Source: Omphiscola glabra
Taxonomy: Eukaryota; Mollusca; Gastropoda; Lymnaeidae
Length of the DNA: 64,000 nt
Direction: 5' to 3'
Assembly: GCA_964017045.1 (NCBI GenBank)
Contig: OZ024794.1
Span: forward strand, 4,971,329 to 5,035,328
In this document: in pieces, positions 33,815 to 44,829 of the stretch
Layout of the letters: each line of letters starts with the position of its first letter
How positions within the stretch are numbered: the first letter of the stretch is position 1
Made by a program: the position numbers and the translations under genes
Notes under the pieces: generated by a model
Databases searched by the model: none
Told to the model about the DNA's origin: nothing
The model's input: only the letters and a program-made list of their open reading frames with translations

Positions 33815-34072
33815 TGTGCATTAATTAGCCTAATATTGATTCTAAATGTGCATTAATTAGCCTAATATTGATTCTAAATGTGCATTAATTAGCCTAATAT
33901 TGATTCTAAATGTGCGTTAATTAGCCTAATATTGATTCTAAATGTGCGTTAATTAGCCTAATATTGATTCTAAATGTGCGTTAATTAGCCTAATATTGAT
34001 TCTAAATGTGCGTTAATTAGCCTAATATTGATTCTAAATGTGCGTTAATTAGCCTAATATTGATTCTAAATG
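33815..34072. repeat. 32 bp minisatellite, 8 copies
   Basis: Core GTGCGTTAATTAGCCTAATA then TTGATTCTAAAT. GCATTAATTAGC (first two copies) differs from GCGTTAATTAGC (the rest) by one base. Confidence 0.95.
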
Positions 34073-34345
34073 CCATGTTTACAACCGAACGACTCGTGAA
34101 ACAGACGCAATATCCCAGCCTTCCCTTCCCGATACGCTGGTACGGCCGAGAATGCGTGTAACCCGAGCGAGGTGTAACCGATCAGACATTTCTTACGGGA
34201 TCCGATTAGCGTATTGTCAGGCGTCTACGACAAGCGTCCCCCGGGCTGGTCCCCCCCCGGGTAGCCGTGTTTGCGACACCACTCCACTGTTCGCTTGGTC
34301 AACATCGTCAGCCCACGCATGTAAACAAAGATATACCGAGTGGTG
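34073..34345. other. CpG-rich single-copy segment 0.7 kb before exon 2
   Basis: GC- and CpG-rich relative to the surrounding AT-rich intron. No coding signature. A candidate regulatory stretch by composition only. Confidence 0.35.
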
Positions 34346-34975
34346 GGGCAGGGCGGGGAAGGGGGAGAAATCACTAAATGGTTTCAGGGTACTCTTGTAA
34401 GTCTCCTTACAACAAGGACTGTTCTTGTGCTTTGTTGGCCACTTGACAATTTTTTTTCTAAAATTGTATTTTAAATCTGATATTTTATATTAAATAATAT
34501 TTTTAAACTTTTACGCGCGGGTGCCATTTTGATTTATTTGAAAATATGAAATAAACAAAGAAGGGATGCAACTCCCCTTAAACACAGTTATGGAGAATGA
34601 ATGCCCTGCGAAAAGTGACGTATTCATAATTACGCATGCGCAATGATGTTTGGATAATCATTAAAATATTACGAACAAAAGTATAAACCGATATTTTTTT
34701 TTATTTTTATTTTTTTTATAAACCGATATTATTGTTACAACAAAATTTATTCAATTAATTATAACGTAGGCCATACATTAATGTTTTTTAAAGAGCAGTT
34801 TTTTTGTGGGCTTACGCTCAAAATGTATAGAATCAAGGCTACAATTTTTATACGTTTAAATACATAACATATTTATTTGATTTAACCAATTTTACAATTG
34901 AATGCATTATAAACGATTTATAACAAATTATCCTACAAACACTTGCCCTAACTCTGTTTCTGTTGATTTCTCCAG

Positions 34976-35775
34976 GAAAACTCACATGCACGCAGTTGTC
35001 CCCCTTGCAGCCCGCCACTAGCCACCATCGTCACCTGCAGTCAGCTCATCACCACTCACACAACCAGCAGTCCCAGCCAGGTCAGGGCGCCACCGTCTCC
35101 CCCCATGGCCCGCCCCAGCCACACGGCTCACACAAACACGGCGCCCAGCCGCAGCAGCAGCCGCACTACGCCAACACACCGTCTTTCCTGGAGGACCCAC
35201 CGGTACCGGCCTCCAACGAAAAAGAAAAATCCAAAAGCTCGTCGACCTCCTCGACGACATCATCGTCATCAGCCTCGGGTGCCTCCAACAACGAGAACTC
35301 CGGAGGGGACTGTACTCTTTTGAAACAGCGCCAGAAACGAAAGCCGAGAGTTCTCTTCTCACAGGCTCAGGTCTACGAGCTAGAGCGTCGCTTCAAACAG
35401 CAACGGTACCTCTCTGCCCCTGAGAGAGAGCAGATGGCGAGTCTCTTGAAACTAACGTCGACCCAAATTAAAATCTGGTTCCAGAACAGGAGGTATAAAT
35501 GCAAACGCCAGCGCCAGGACAAATCTCTAGAACTCCAGGCCATGCAGACCCCCAGACGGGTCGCAGTTCCGGTGTTGGTGCTGGACGGCAAGCCGTGCAT
35601 GGGTCCACCCCCTACGCCGTACTCGGCACCCTACAATGTCAACCCGTTCGCATACAACACCCAGTCCGCGTACTGCAACAGCGGCAGTGTCAACTCCCAC
35701 ATGGGTCAGCCTGGACAGATGCAGCAGCAGGGTTACATGCAACAGCAGCTTCACCAAGGAAGCAGGACTTGGTAA
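34976..35775 (+). CDS. Nkx2-5: Nkx2-5/tinman (NK4) homeobox protein, exon 2 (homeodomain)
   Basis: Second and last coding exon. It starts after TTTCTCCAG, restores the split Gly codon of exon 1 and stops with TAA at 35773-35775. A His/Gln/Pro-rich stretch and a Ser-rich stretch precede the homeodomain, residues 286-345 (35335-35514). Hallmarks are R5, F8, the helix 3 motif [14 protein letters not shown] with W48, N51 and the NK2-class Tyr54. The run [17 protein letters not shown] and the segment KLTSTQ fit Nkx2-5 (NK4) better than Nkx2-1/2-4, which have RRVLF and a Met-Lys pair in helix 3. The NK2-specific domain follows at residues 359-373 ([15 protein letters not shown]). The tail is Gln/Met-rich and ends GSRTW, matching the GIRAW end of vertebrate NKX2-5. 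TN motif, homeodomain, NK2-SD and C-terminal peptide are all present and in order, so the gene looks intact. Confidence 0.96.
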
Positions 35776-36455
35776 CAATTCAGATTACATCAGTTTATTT
35801 CTTGAACTGCAACTAATACTCGCGTTTAGACATCGAATGACCCCGAAGACTTGATTGAGTGAACTGTCTATACAGTCGAACTGGCCGACTATATTCTAAT
35901 GGATGCGTTAAGCATCGCGGCTGTTTCCCCACCAAGAATTGAAGAAAGTTAATTCGGACACAGACCCAAGAGCTGCAGCCGCAGCGTTGATGACGACACA
36001 GCCGTGGATGCAGTGAGAAGACCGACACATCGAAACAAGTTTTAAATTCACTGTGGATTACTTGACATTCCGTGGTGCACTTTGGAAAAAAATGTTTGGT
36101 TTGTTGAATGTCATCATCTTATAGATTACATGTTCGTTGTGTTTGGCAAAGTCATGAGTATGACGGCGGGGAAGTCATCACGATCTCTTTGAAAAGGATC
36201 AAATTTATTGCTCTTCAGCAATCTGAACGAATGTGTATGTCAATGCACCTTACTGAACAAATGCGTTTGTCAATGCACCTTACTGAACAAATGTGTAAGT
36301 CGATGACCCATACTTATTACAAAACGAGGACTTCTCGATGATAGCAGATGATAACATTTGTAAAATTCGTCATAACATTTGTTGTAACATTATCTTTGGT
36401 AACCTACAACACAGTCTGATAAAGGTCAATAAAATGGGGCATAGCTATAAATATA
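35776..36455 (+). other. Probable 3' UTR of Nkx2-5
   Basis: Sequence after the stop codon is non-coding and mostly single copy. The first canonical polyadenylation signal, AATAAA, is at 36428-36433. A short 30 bp tandem duplication lies inside at 36228-36305. The exact cleavage site cannot be seen. Confidence 0.45.
36228..36305. repeat. 30 bp tandem repeat in the 3' UTR, ~2.5 copies
   Basis: Core GTCAATGCACCTTACTGAAC then AAATGTGTAT. Confidence 0.85.
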
Positions 36456-36812
36456 ACACAATTTCTATCAGGGAAAGTTGAATCGACGCGGACGCCCCCC
36501 ACCCTCCCCCAACCCTCTTGCCATGGCTATGGGGACATGGGGACCTTGTCAATACTTTCCTATGAATATTCCGGCCCTATCTGACTTATAAAAGAAGATG
36601 TTAAGTCATTATAAAATAATTTGATAAGTCATTATAGAAATATGATGGTAAGTCTTAACTTTATAGAAATAAGATGATAAGTCATTATAGGGGCATTTTC
36701 TCAAGTTCTTCACATGTTTGTTCAACATGTTGACTAATTAAGTTCACTTAGTACAGGGATTTGCGAAGGGGAAATCTCACATTCTAAAACTCTCTTCCGT
36801 TTAGTTTACACT

Positions 36813-37042
36813 GCTACTTATCACAGAGATACTCTGCTACTTATCACATAGATACTCTGCTACTTATCACAGAGATACTCTGCTACTTATCACAGAGATA
36901 CACTGCTACTTATCACAGAGATACACTGCTACTTATCACAGAGATACTCTGCTACTTATCACATAGATACTCTGCTACTTATCACAGATATACTCTGCTA
37001 CTTATCACAGAGATACTCTGCTACTTATCACAGAGATACTCT
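36813..37042. repeat. 23 bp minisatellite (CTGCTACTTATCACAGAGAT), 10 copies
   Basis: Units differ at one or two bases (CATAGAT, CAGATAT, ACACTG). Confidence 0.95.
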
Positions 37043-38177
37043 TGCACATGCATTCAAACCGTTAACACACCACATTATGTCTGATGTGGATATGACCGTC
37101 AGTCAAATGTTCATTTGTTGGATTCATTTCTGAGAACGAATTTGCTTGAAATAATTTCCAGAATTGAACTGAATTATATATTGTACTTAATAGTATTTAT
37201 AATAAAAATTTCAACACATATAACATACTTAAAATATAGCAATAATTTATGCTCAGTTCACTCGATCAAATTTGAGTCAAATTTTAATCGAATTTCTTTT
37301 TGAACGCACTATTTTAACAGAAATTTGAACGCGGGAAAATGAGCATATAAGAATCAAGATATAAATACTTTGATAATTATTGATATTACTTAAGTGATAT
37401 AATTAGACAATAAATTTACAAAATGGCATTGCATTTAAAGACGCGACAAGTTTTAGGAGATTGTACTCTCAGCCCCAATGGTATTGGTGTGTGATGATAA
37501 GGGTGATGATGTTTGGATTCGAGATTACAATATGATACATTAATTTGTAAGCACAGTCATTCCAGAGTATATTGACCTTTGAACTTTCCAGGTGAGGTTC
37601 TAGGCGTAGAAGTGTAAGAGTAAAACTGAATAATATTTTCTATTTCTATTTAAAGTCGTACGAACAACGAATTGTTACAGCTTTCAAATATTGCATCCAA
37701 CTCTATGTATTTATGTCTACTATGAGGTTTTGAACATTCTATCCATTTAACAACAGTATACATACTTTTTAACAACAATTTTGTTTCAATGAATTAATAA
37801 TTTTTTAAATAAATATATTACAAGCGTGCCTTAACTCTAGCACATTCGTGATTGATGTTTTAAAAGATAAAAGTCATTGTACAATATCTGCAGACTTTAC
37901 ACATAGTCTTATCTCCTTAAATCATTACACTCTAGCTGGTAAAAACATTTATGCAGTAAGTTTATCGACCTCTTACTAGTTTTACCAGTTAGATCAGATT
38001 CTATTTCCTTATGTTACACATGTGTCAACATACCTTTGCAGCCCGCCCACCACACCCCCGGCAAACTTTTTTTTACCCAAAGATATACACTTATGGCTTA
38101 CCCAACGATACACACTTATGGCTTACCAAAGTTTAAAAGTTTTTTTGATGACGTATTTTCAGAAATATTTTACTATA
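37043..38177. other. AT-rich flank without genes
   Basis: No gene or element recognised. Confidence 0.45.
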
Positions 38178-38392
38178 GGTTACTACAATCATGTAGCCTA
38201 ATGTTACTACAATCATGTAGCCTAATGTTACTACAATCATGTAGCCTAATGTTACTACAATCATGTAGCCTAATGTTACTACAATCATGTAGCCTAATGC
38301 TACTACAATCATGTAGCCTAATGTTACTACAATCATGTAGCCTAATGTTACTACAATCATGTAGCCTAATGTTACTACAATCATGTAGCCTT
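38178..38392. repeat. 24 bp minisatellite, 9 copies
   Basis: Core TTACTACAATCATGTAGCCT then AATG. CTACAATCATGTAG has a 5 bp stem (CTACA...TGTAG). Confidence 0.95.
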
Positions 38393-39114
38393 AAGTTAAT
38401 TATTAAAGAAAAGAAGTAGCAGATATTTTCAATGTTGTAACATTGTAAGCTCCAGGTCCAACAATTCATCATGACGTATCAGATATTGTGAACAGTGACT
38501 AGGCTAGAGCGCGATGCGTCTATCATACACATAATTTAATTGTTTACTTATGGACTTAGAATAAACTACTAGACACTCTAAGATGATCTCCTTTAAAAAA
38601 ACCGTAAAAATTTGAAACTTGGTTTAAAAGAAAACACAAAAACAAAAAAAGACAATTACAATATAAAAAAAACAACCATTGAATAATACACTGGATGTAC
38701 TTTGTACACAAAATAATTAATTAAAGAAAGAATTAATGATTAAATTCTCGATGCAACACTTGCCTCACAGCTGCAGAGGCCTCTCACCCCACCCCCGAGA
38801 CCTCCCATCTTCCGTTAGTTACTGTGTGGTCTACGTTCTCTCAACAATATGTTTGTATTATGACTGATTATTGATGCAATGCAATACTCTCCTCACCAAT
38901 GTTCTCTTGTTGAGCTCTCATAACCTCTAAGCCCACCCACTAACACTATATTTATGATCATGGCTAATGCTTTAACTTGCTTTTTAAAACTGTACAAAAA
39001 TGAAATACTATGTATTGAAAAGATCTCTGAAAGTCTCCTTTATATTTATTCACTTTACAAACATTGTACAGAACAAATGTAATCACAATGGCGGCATTAA
39101 GGAGTGACTTAGAT
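38393..39114. other. Flank without genes
   Basis: AT-rich, single copy, nothing recognised. Confidence 0.45.
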
Positions 39115-39314
39115 CAGTGTTTCCCAAAATTTCGACACCTGTGTACCCCTGTCTATAATTTTCGTGGCACGGAGTACCCCTCATTAAAAAAATATTGCAT
39201 ATACTTCAATAAGAATAAAAAATCAATATTTTAATTTCATTTGGAGCGCCTATCCCCCACGAAACTCTCCCCGTGCCCCCTGATGTTCAACGTACCACAC
39301 TTTGGGAAATACTG
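39115..39314. mobile_element. hAT-like MITE, 200 bp
   Basis: Begins CAGTGTTTCCCAAA and ends TTTGGGAAATACTG, inverted ends with one mismatch. Flanks ACTTAGAT (39107-39114) and ACTAAGAT (39315-39322) match at 7 of 8. AT-rich centre, no coding capacity. Confidence 0.85.
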
Positions 39315-39394
39315 ACTAAGATGATGAAATGAATGTGTAGCTACAATCCTTGGCGGCCATTTTGCTCTCCTGGGCAATAAGCATCCCCATTAGG

Positions 39395-39590
39395 CCCGCC
39401 CCTTCCTTAAGGCCCACCCCCTTCACTTATGCCATTCCCTTCCCTTAGAACCATCCCTCGGGCCCTTTCCTAAGGCCCTTCCCTCCCCTTAGGCCATTCC
39501 CTTCCCTAAGGCTCGCCCCTTACCTTAGGCCCATCCTCCCCTTAGGCCCGCCCCTTCCCTTAGGCCCACCCACCTCACTTTTGCAGACTC
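39395..39590. repeat. ~18 bp C-rich degenerate repeat (CCTTAGGCCCGCCCCTTC)
   Basis: About ten imperfect copies with the palindrome CTTAGG/CCTAAG varied. Confidence 0.85.
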
Positions 39591-39899
39591 CCTAGGGCGA
39601 GACATTGATTGTAAACATGATAAAATAAATGGTAAACAAATTTTAAAAAATTAGCATTAGAAAAGCCAATGTGACGTTTGGGTAAATAACAAAAGTATAT
39701 TTTTTTTCAATTGTCTGACCATGCCCGTGTGTTACATGACTTATGATGAGTTATAAGTGCTAAGCTGAAAGATGTGTATGCATATTGAGTCATCCTGGTG
39801 TGATATTTAATTGGTGAGAGTTTTGTTTCGGTTCCTTACAGTCTACTACCAAAAAACAACAAAACAATTTAAAACTATTTCTTGTGTTCTCTTCAGAGA

Positions 39900-39950
39900 T
39901 TGCCTCATTGCCTCATTGCCCCATTGCCCCATTGACTCATTGCCGCATTC
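39900..39950. repeat. 9 bp repeat (CATTGCCTC)
   Basis: About six imperfect copies. Confidence 0.8.
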
Positions 39951-40411
39951 TCTAGTTAACCAGTATTCACAATGTTTATCACTCACCTTTGTTCACTCAC
40001 AAATAGTTGCGTTTTGTAAATACAATCTCTACCATGCCATTGGCTTATATTGATATTTGAGTAACATGGTAGAAAAATATGATTTCTATTGTTATGAAAA
40101 TAATATGATTTTTTTTTTTGCATAATGTTATAAAATGATATTATTAAATTTTAAAAAAAAAATCACTGCTGTTAATGAACAATTGACTTTGTATTAAATG
40201 TTCAAATATTGAACAGGTTTAATATGGAAATAATTGAAAGGTTACAAGGCGTATCATGGGTCAGCGGCGCCCAGGGCGGGCCAAGAAGGCCCCCCCCCCC
40301 CCCACAACATACAAATTCTGCAGTTGGACGAAAATAAATGCCGTCAATATATAGAACAAAAAGTACCTCACGGGGCTGGCCACCCCCTCTGATGATAAAA
40401 TGAATCCTAGT

Positions 40412-40655
40412 TAATGACATCTGATGATGTTTATGACGTCTGGTGATGTTTATGACGTCTGGTGATGTTTATGACGTCTGGTGATGTTTATGACATCTGG
40501 TGATGTTTATGACGTCTGGTGTTGTTAATGACGTCTGCTGATATTTATGACGTCTGATGCTGCTTATGACGCCTGCTGATGTTTCTGACGCCTGCTGATG
40601 TTTATGATGTCTGGTGATGTTCATGATGTCTGGTGATGTTTATGACATCCGATGA
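40412..40655. repeat. 19 bp minisatellite (TGATGTTTATGACGTCTGG), ~12 copies
   Basis: Most units contain TGACGTC, the left part of a CRE-like site. Outer copies are diverged. Confidence 0.94.
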
Positions 40656-40744
40656 TGAGAACTTTGGAATGTTTGATATCAAATTATCTACTGGAAAATA
40701 CGACAATAACTTAGAAATAAATAATGATATAATTAGAAGTAAAA

Positions 40745-40985
40745 CAAGAAAAATGATGATAATTAGAGCAACAAGAAAAATGATGATGATAATTAGAACA
40801 ACAAGAGAGAAAATGATGATAATTAGAACAGCAAGAGAGAAAATGATGATAATTAGAACAACAAGAAAAATGATGATGATAATTAGAACAACAAGAGAGA
40901 AAATGATGATAATTAGAACAGCAAGAGAGAAAATGATGATAATTAGAACAACAAGAAAAATGATGATCATAATTAGAACAAAAAG
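40745..40985. repeat. 30 bp repeat with 90 bp higher-order period
   Basis: Units built on AAATGATGATAATTAGAACA with alternating AAGAAAAATG and AAGAGAGAAA. The ACAAGAAAAATG type recurs at 40771, 40861 and 40951, exactly 90 bases apart. Confidence 0.92.
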
Positions 40986-42019
40986 AATTATGAAATGTTG
41001 ATAATACTTTTAAGATTTAAAACAACTAAAAAACTTAACAACAAACCCACGTGACAAAAGTCGCGAGACTTTTTGTCCTAATCTATTTATAGCAAAGTTT
41101 TCCAGAGTAAGTCTTAAAACAAGGGAAACTGTCAGAAATGTTAAAACCCGGATGTAAATTACGAAAAGATAAATCTATCTATAGAATAAACCATGGACTC
41201 ATGCCAATATAGATTGACCAAATTTGTTAACGTTATTGGCATGGGGGTGGAGGGGCATGGGTTGTAATGAGATTTTTACATGAATGTTTCAATCTTAAAT
41301 CAAGCGATTTAATTAGCATTTAGGAGATTTAGATTTAAAAACAACCAAAAAGTTTCTAATAATTTTAATTGTAACCAATTCATGTATACATAGTGTTTTT
41401 AAAACACATGTTAAAGGGTGATGCAACCAAATAAATGATCCCACCCACCCCACACCCTAACACCCCCCACAAAAACTACCCACACCCACTTAACCACCAC
41501 AAACTACCCACCCATCCACCCCCACCACACCATACACCCACCCACCCCACCCAACATCCATACCGTTTGGAAATACCAGTTTGTAAAGTTAAAAGGAAAT
41601 TTATTTAATTCACACTTTCAAGATGGCGTCCTCCTCAACTCAATCTCAGCTCAATCTAAACTCAATCTAAACTCAATCTAAACTGATCTTCGGGACCCTT
41701 CCAAGGAATAGCTGCGCCCGGGGCGCAACCTGAACACGGCGCCCTCAACGTGTCATTAATAAAGGATACTTATATTTATATATTTGGATAATTGACAATT
41801 TTGGCATCTCTGATGTTGGCGCCCGGGGCGTCTGCTTCCTTGGCACGGGGCGGCAGGTTCCGTCTCATTTAAAGTGAAGAACCACTACAAAATTGTAAAA
41901 TAATACAATAAATAATAATAATAATGTTATTAAAGCAATGTGACCTCATGATAGTTAATCGATGGTTTTAAAATGCTATCCATCCTATGACCCGGTGGTC
42001 TCATGTCTCAGCAGGTAAT
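40986..42019. other. Flank without genes; ACC-rich tract and a possible small inverted-repeat element
   Basis: An ACCC-rich tract lies at 41440-41560. Between 41701 and 41843, CCAAGGAATAGCTGCGCCCG and its imperfect inverse (CGTCTGCTTCCTTGG) bound a ~143 bp segment that could be a MITE, but no target duplication was found. Confidence 0.4.
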
Positions 42020-43372
42020 GAGAACAGATGGTAATGGGACTTAGTGACGCATGGGGGGGGGGGGGCTGATAGGGTCCTAGTGGCTCATGGGAGCGGGTTA
42101 CCCCGGCTAATAAGGACCTAGTGGCTCAAGGGAGCGGGTTACCCCGGCTAATAAGGACCTAGTGGCTCAAGGGAGCGGGTTACCCCGGCTAATAAGGACC
42201 TAGTGGCTCAAGGGAGCGGGTTACCCCGGCTAATAAGGACCTAGTGGCTCAAGGGAGCGGGTTACCCCGGCTAATAAGGACCTAGTGACTCAAGGGAGCG
42301 TGTTACCCCGGCTTATAAGGACCTAGTGGCTCAATGGAGCGGGTTACCCCGGCTAATAAGGACCTAGTGGCTCAAGGGAGCGGGTTACCCCGGCTAATAA
42401 GGACCTAGTGGCTCAAGGGAGCGGGTTACCCCGGCTAATAAGTACCTAGTGGCTCAAGGGAGCGGGTTACCCCGGCTAATAAGGACCTAGTGGCTCAAGG
42501 GAGCGGGTTACCCCGGCTAATAAGGACCTAGTGGCTCAAGGGAGCGGGTTACCCCGGCTAATAAGGACCTAGTGGCTCAAGGGAGCGGGTTACCCCGGCT
42601 AATAAGGACCTAGTGGCTCAAGGGAGCGGGTTACCCCGGCTAATAAGGACCTAGTGGCTCAAGGGAGCTGGTTACCCCGGCTAATAAGGACCTAGTGGCT
42701 CAAGGGAGCGGGTTACCCCGGCTAATAAGGACCTAGTGACTCAAGGGAGCGGGTTACCCCGGCTAATAAGGACCTAGTGGCTCAAGGGAGCGGGTTACCC
42801 CGGCTAATAAGGACCTAGTGGCTCAAGGGAGCGGGTTACCCCGGCTAATAAGGACCTAGTGGCTCAAGGGAGCGGGTTACCCCGGCTAATAAGTACCTAG
42901 TGGCTCAAGGGAGTGGGTTACCCCGGCTAATAAGGACCTAGTGGCTCAAGGGAGCGGGTTACCCCGGCTAATAAGGACCTAGTGGCTCAAGGGAGCGGGT
43001 TACCCCGGCTAATAAGGACCTAGTGGCCCAAGGGAGCGGGTTACCCCGGCTAATAAGGACCTAGTGGCTCAAGGGAGCGGGTTACCCCGGCTAATAAGGA
43101 CCTAGTGGCTCAAGGGAGCGGGTTACCCCGGCTAATAAGGACCTAGTGGCTCAAGGGAGCGGGTTACCCAGGCTAATAGGGACCTAGTTGCTCATGGGGG
43201 CTTAACCGGCTGATTGAATCCTAGTGCCACGGGGGGGGGGGGGGTTTACCCCTGTTGATTGCGTCTAAACGGCGCATGAGATGTTACCCCGGCTTTTAGG
43301 GTCCAAGCGGCACATTAGGTGTTATAGACCAAGCGGCACACGGCGTTACCCCGGCTGATAGAGTCCAAGCAT
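42020..43372. repeat. 41 bp minisatellite, ~27 near-identical core copies with decayed edges
   Basis: Unit GGACCTAGTGGCTCAAGGGA then GCGGGTTACCCCGGCTAATAA. The core (about 42090-43190) is almost uniform. Before and after it the same motif continues with many changes, length differences and long poly-G runs (42053 and 43231), out to about 43372. Confidence 0.97.
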
Positions 43373-43689
43373 TCACAAAGCAAAGGGATGTAACACAGTC
43401 ATTTGTAGCTGACAAAACAACGGCCCGTGCTATCAGCCAACACAATCCATGTGCGCGCGGGGGTTCGATAAAGACTCCGACCTTTGACCGGAAGCTGACA
43501 CGTCCAGGGGAACTGGGTGGTAACTGGATTATTGGAAAGCAAACATTGTTATATTGTATTCGAATACGCGAAACAAAAACATTTATGTTAAATGAATATT
43601 CTGTTTTATTTAAAAAAAAAAAAGATTATTAAACATTTTCTATTTGTTATCCAGTTTTCTCCATAAGACAACCTGGCACCACAAGCACC

Positions 43690-44068
43690 ATACGCACCAC
43701 ATACATGCACCAAATACATGCACCACATACATGCACCAAATACATGCACCACATACATTCACCACATACATGCACCACATACATACACCACATACATTCA
43801 CCACATACATTCACCACATACATGCACCACATACATGCACCACATACATTCACCATATTTACCACAAGCACCACATGCACCACAAGCACCACATACATTC
43901 ACCACATACATGCACCATATACATTCACCACATACATGCACCATATACATGCACCACATACATGCACCACATACATGCACCATATACATGCACCATATAC
44001 ATGCACCACATACATGCACCCTATTTACCACATGTACCACACGTACCACACGTACCACATGTACCACA
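43690..44068. repeat. 13 bp minisatellite (ACCACATACATGC), ~29 copies
   Basis: ACATTC, ATATAC and ACGTACC variants occur. Because 13 is not a multiple of 3, frames shift through the unit and remain open only for lack of stop codons. Confidence 0.95.
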
Positions 44069-44117
44069 TGTCATCTCGACACAGTGGTGCATACTGGAGG
44101 TTAAAGGAGGGGCTGTC

Positions 44118-44322
44118 GGTACTCGCCTAGGGGTGTTGGTACTCGCCTGGGGGCTGTCGGTACTCGCCTCGGGGGTGTCGGTACTCGCCTAGGGGGTGTC
44201 GGTACTCGCCTCGGGGGTGTCGGTACTCGCCTAGGGGGTGTCGGTACTCGCCTACGGGGTGTCGGTACTCGCCTAGGGGGCGTTGGTACTCGCCTCGGGG
44301 GTGTCGGTACTCGCCTACTTTT
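44118..44322. repeat. 21 bp minisatellite (GGTACTCGCCTAGGGGGTGT+C), ~10 copies
   Basis: CTAGGGGG, CTCGGGGG and CTACGGGG variants occur. Each unit has a G5 or G4 tract. Confidence 0.95.
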
Positions 44323-44646
44323 ACCACTTTGGGTTGGTTCCAAAATCATGTTTGTTGTTTCTAAACCCGATTCCAGTAAGTTAAGCAGGGTGAATGAAAA
44401 CAGACCATATACTATAGTTTACAAATTAAAATTTATACTTTAACTCTGAATAATCTCTTTCCTCTCCCTTCACGGCGACGTCATCCGCTCCATGTTTACT
44501 CAGCCCAACCATGACAACCACAAACGACATGAAAGCGGAAATGACGTCCACCAACCCATTATGCTCTTTTCTCTCCAAATATTTTTTTTCCCTACCATCA
44601 CTGCATTCAAATGATGGTATGCATCGCTCAAATTGTTCCCTAGACA

Positions 44647-44821
44647 CAGGGCTGCATTTACATACAGGCCGACCGGGCCGTGGCCTAGGGGCCCCGCGAA
44701 ATGAAGGGCCCCAAAATTGGGAGTTGCATATAAAAAAAAATATATTTTTGAATAAAAAAAAAAGGTAGCAATATTTTTTATTTTTCAAAACGGCGCCCCT
44801 AAAATTGTACATCCAGCCCTG
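44647..44821. mobile_element. hAT-like MITE, 175 bp
   Basis: Begins CAGGGCTG and ends CAGCCCTG (perfect 8 bp inverted ends). Flanks CCTAGACA (44639-44646) and CCTAGACC (44822-44829) match at 7 of 8. The interior has GGCCGTGGCCTAGGGGCCCC and an A-rich centre. Confidence 0.8.
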
Positions 44822-44829
44822 CCTAGACC

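Larger units (their letters stand above)
6956..34975 (+). other. Nkx2-5: Nkx2-5 intron 1, 28,020 bp
   Basis: The single coding intron runs from GTAAGC to a pyrimidine-rich CAG. A CTAAC branch-point-like motif has its A at 34951, 24 bases before the end of the intron. The intron lies between the TN motif and the homeodomain, as in vertebrate NKX2-5, but is far longer than the ~1.5 kb vertebrate intron. It is filled with tandem arrays and mobile elements (listed separately). I found no additional exon that would keep the phase and add a known domain. Confidence 0.88.

Noticed and set aside
33494..33856. 120-codon frame with hydrophobic stretches
   Set aside because: No recognisable family; it runs into the 32 bp array and lies within the intron. 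Hydrophobicity is expected from AT-rich DNA.
41701..41843. MITE bounded by CCAAGGAA inverted ends
   Set aside because: The inverted match is short and interrupted, and no target duplication flanks it; kept only as a note.
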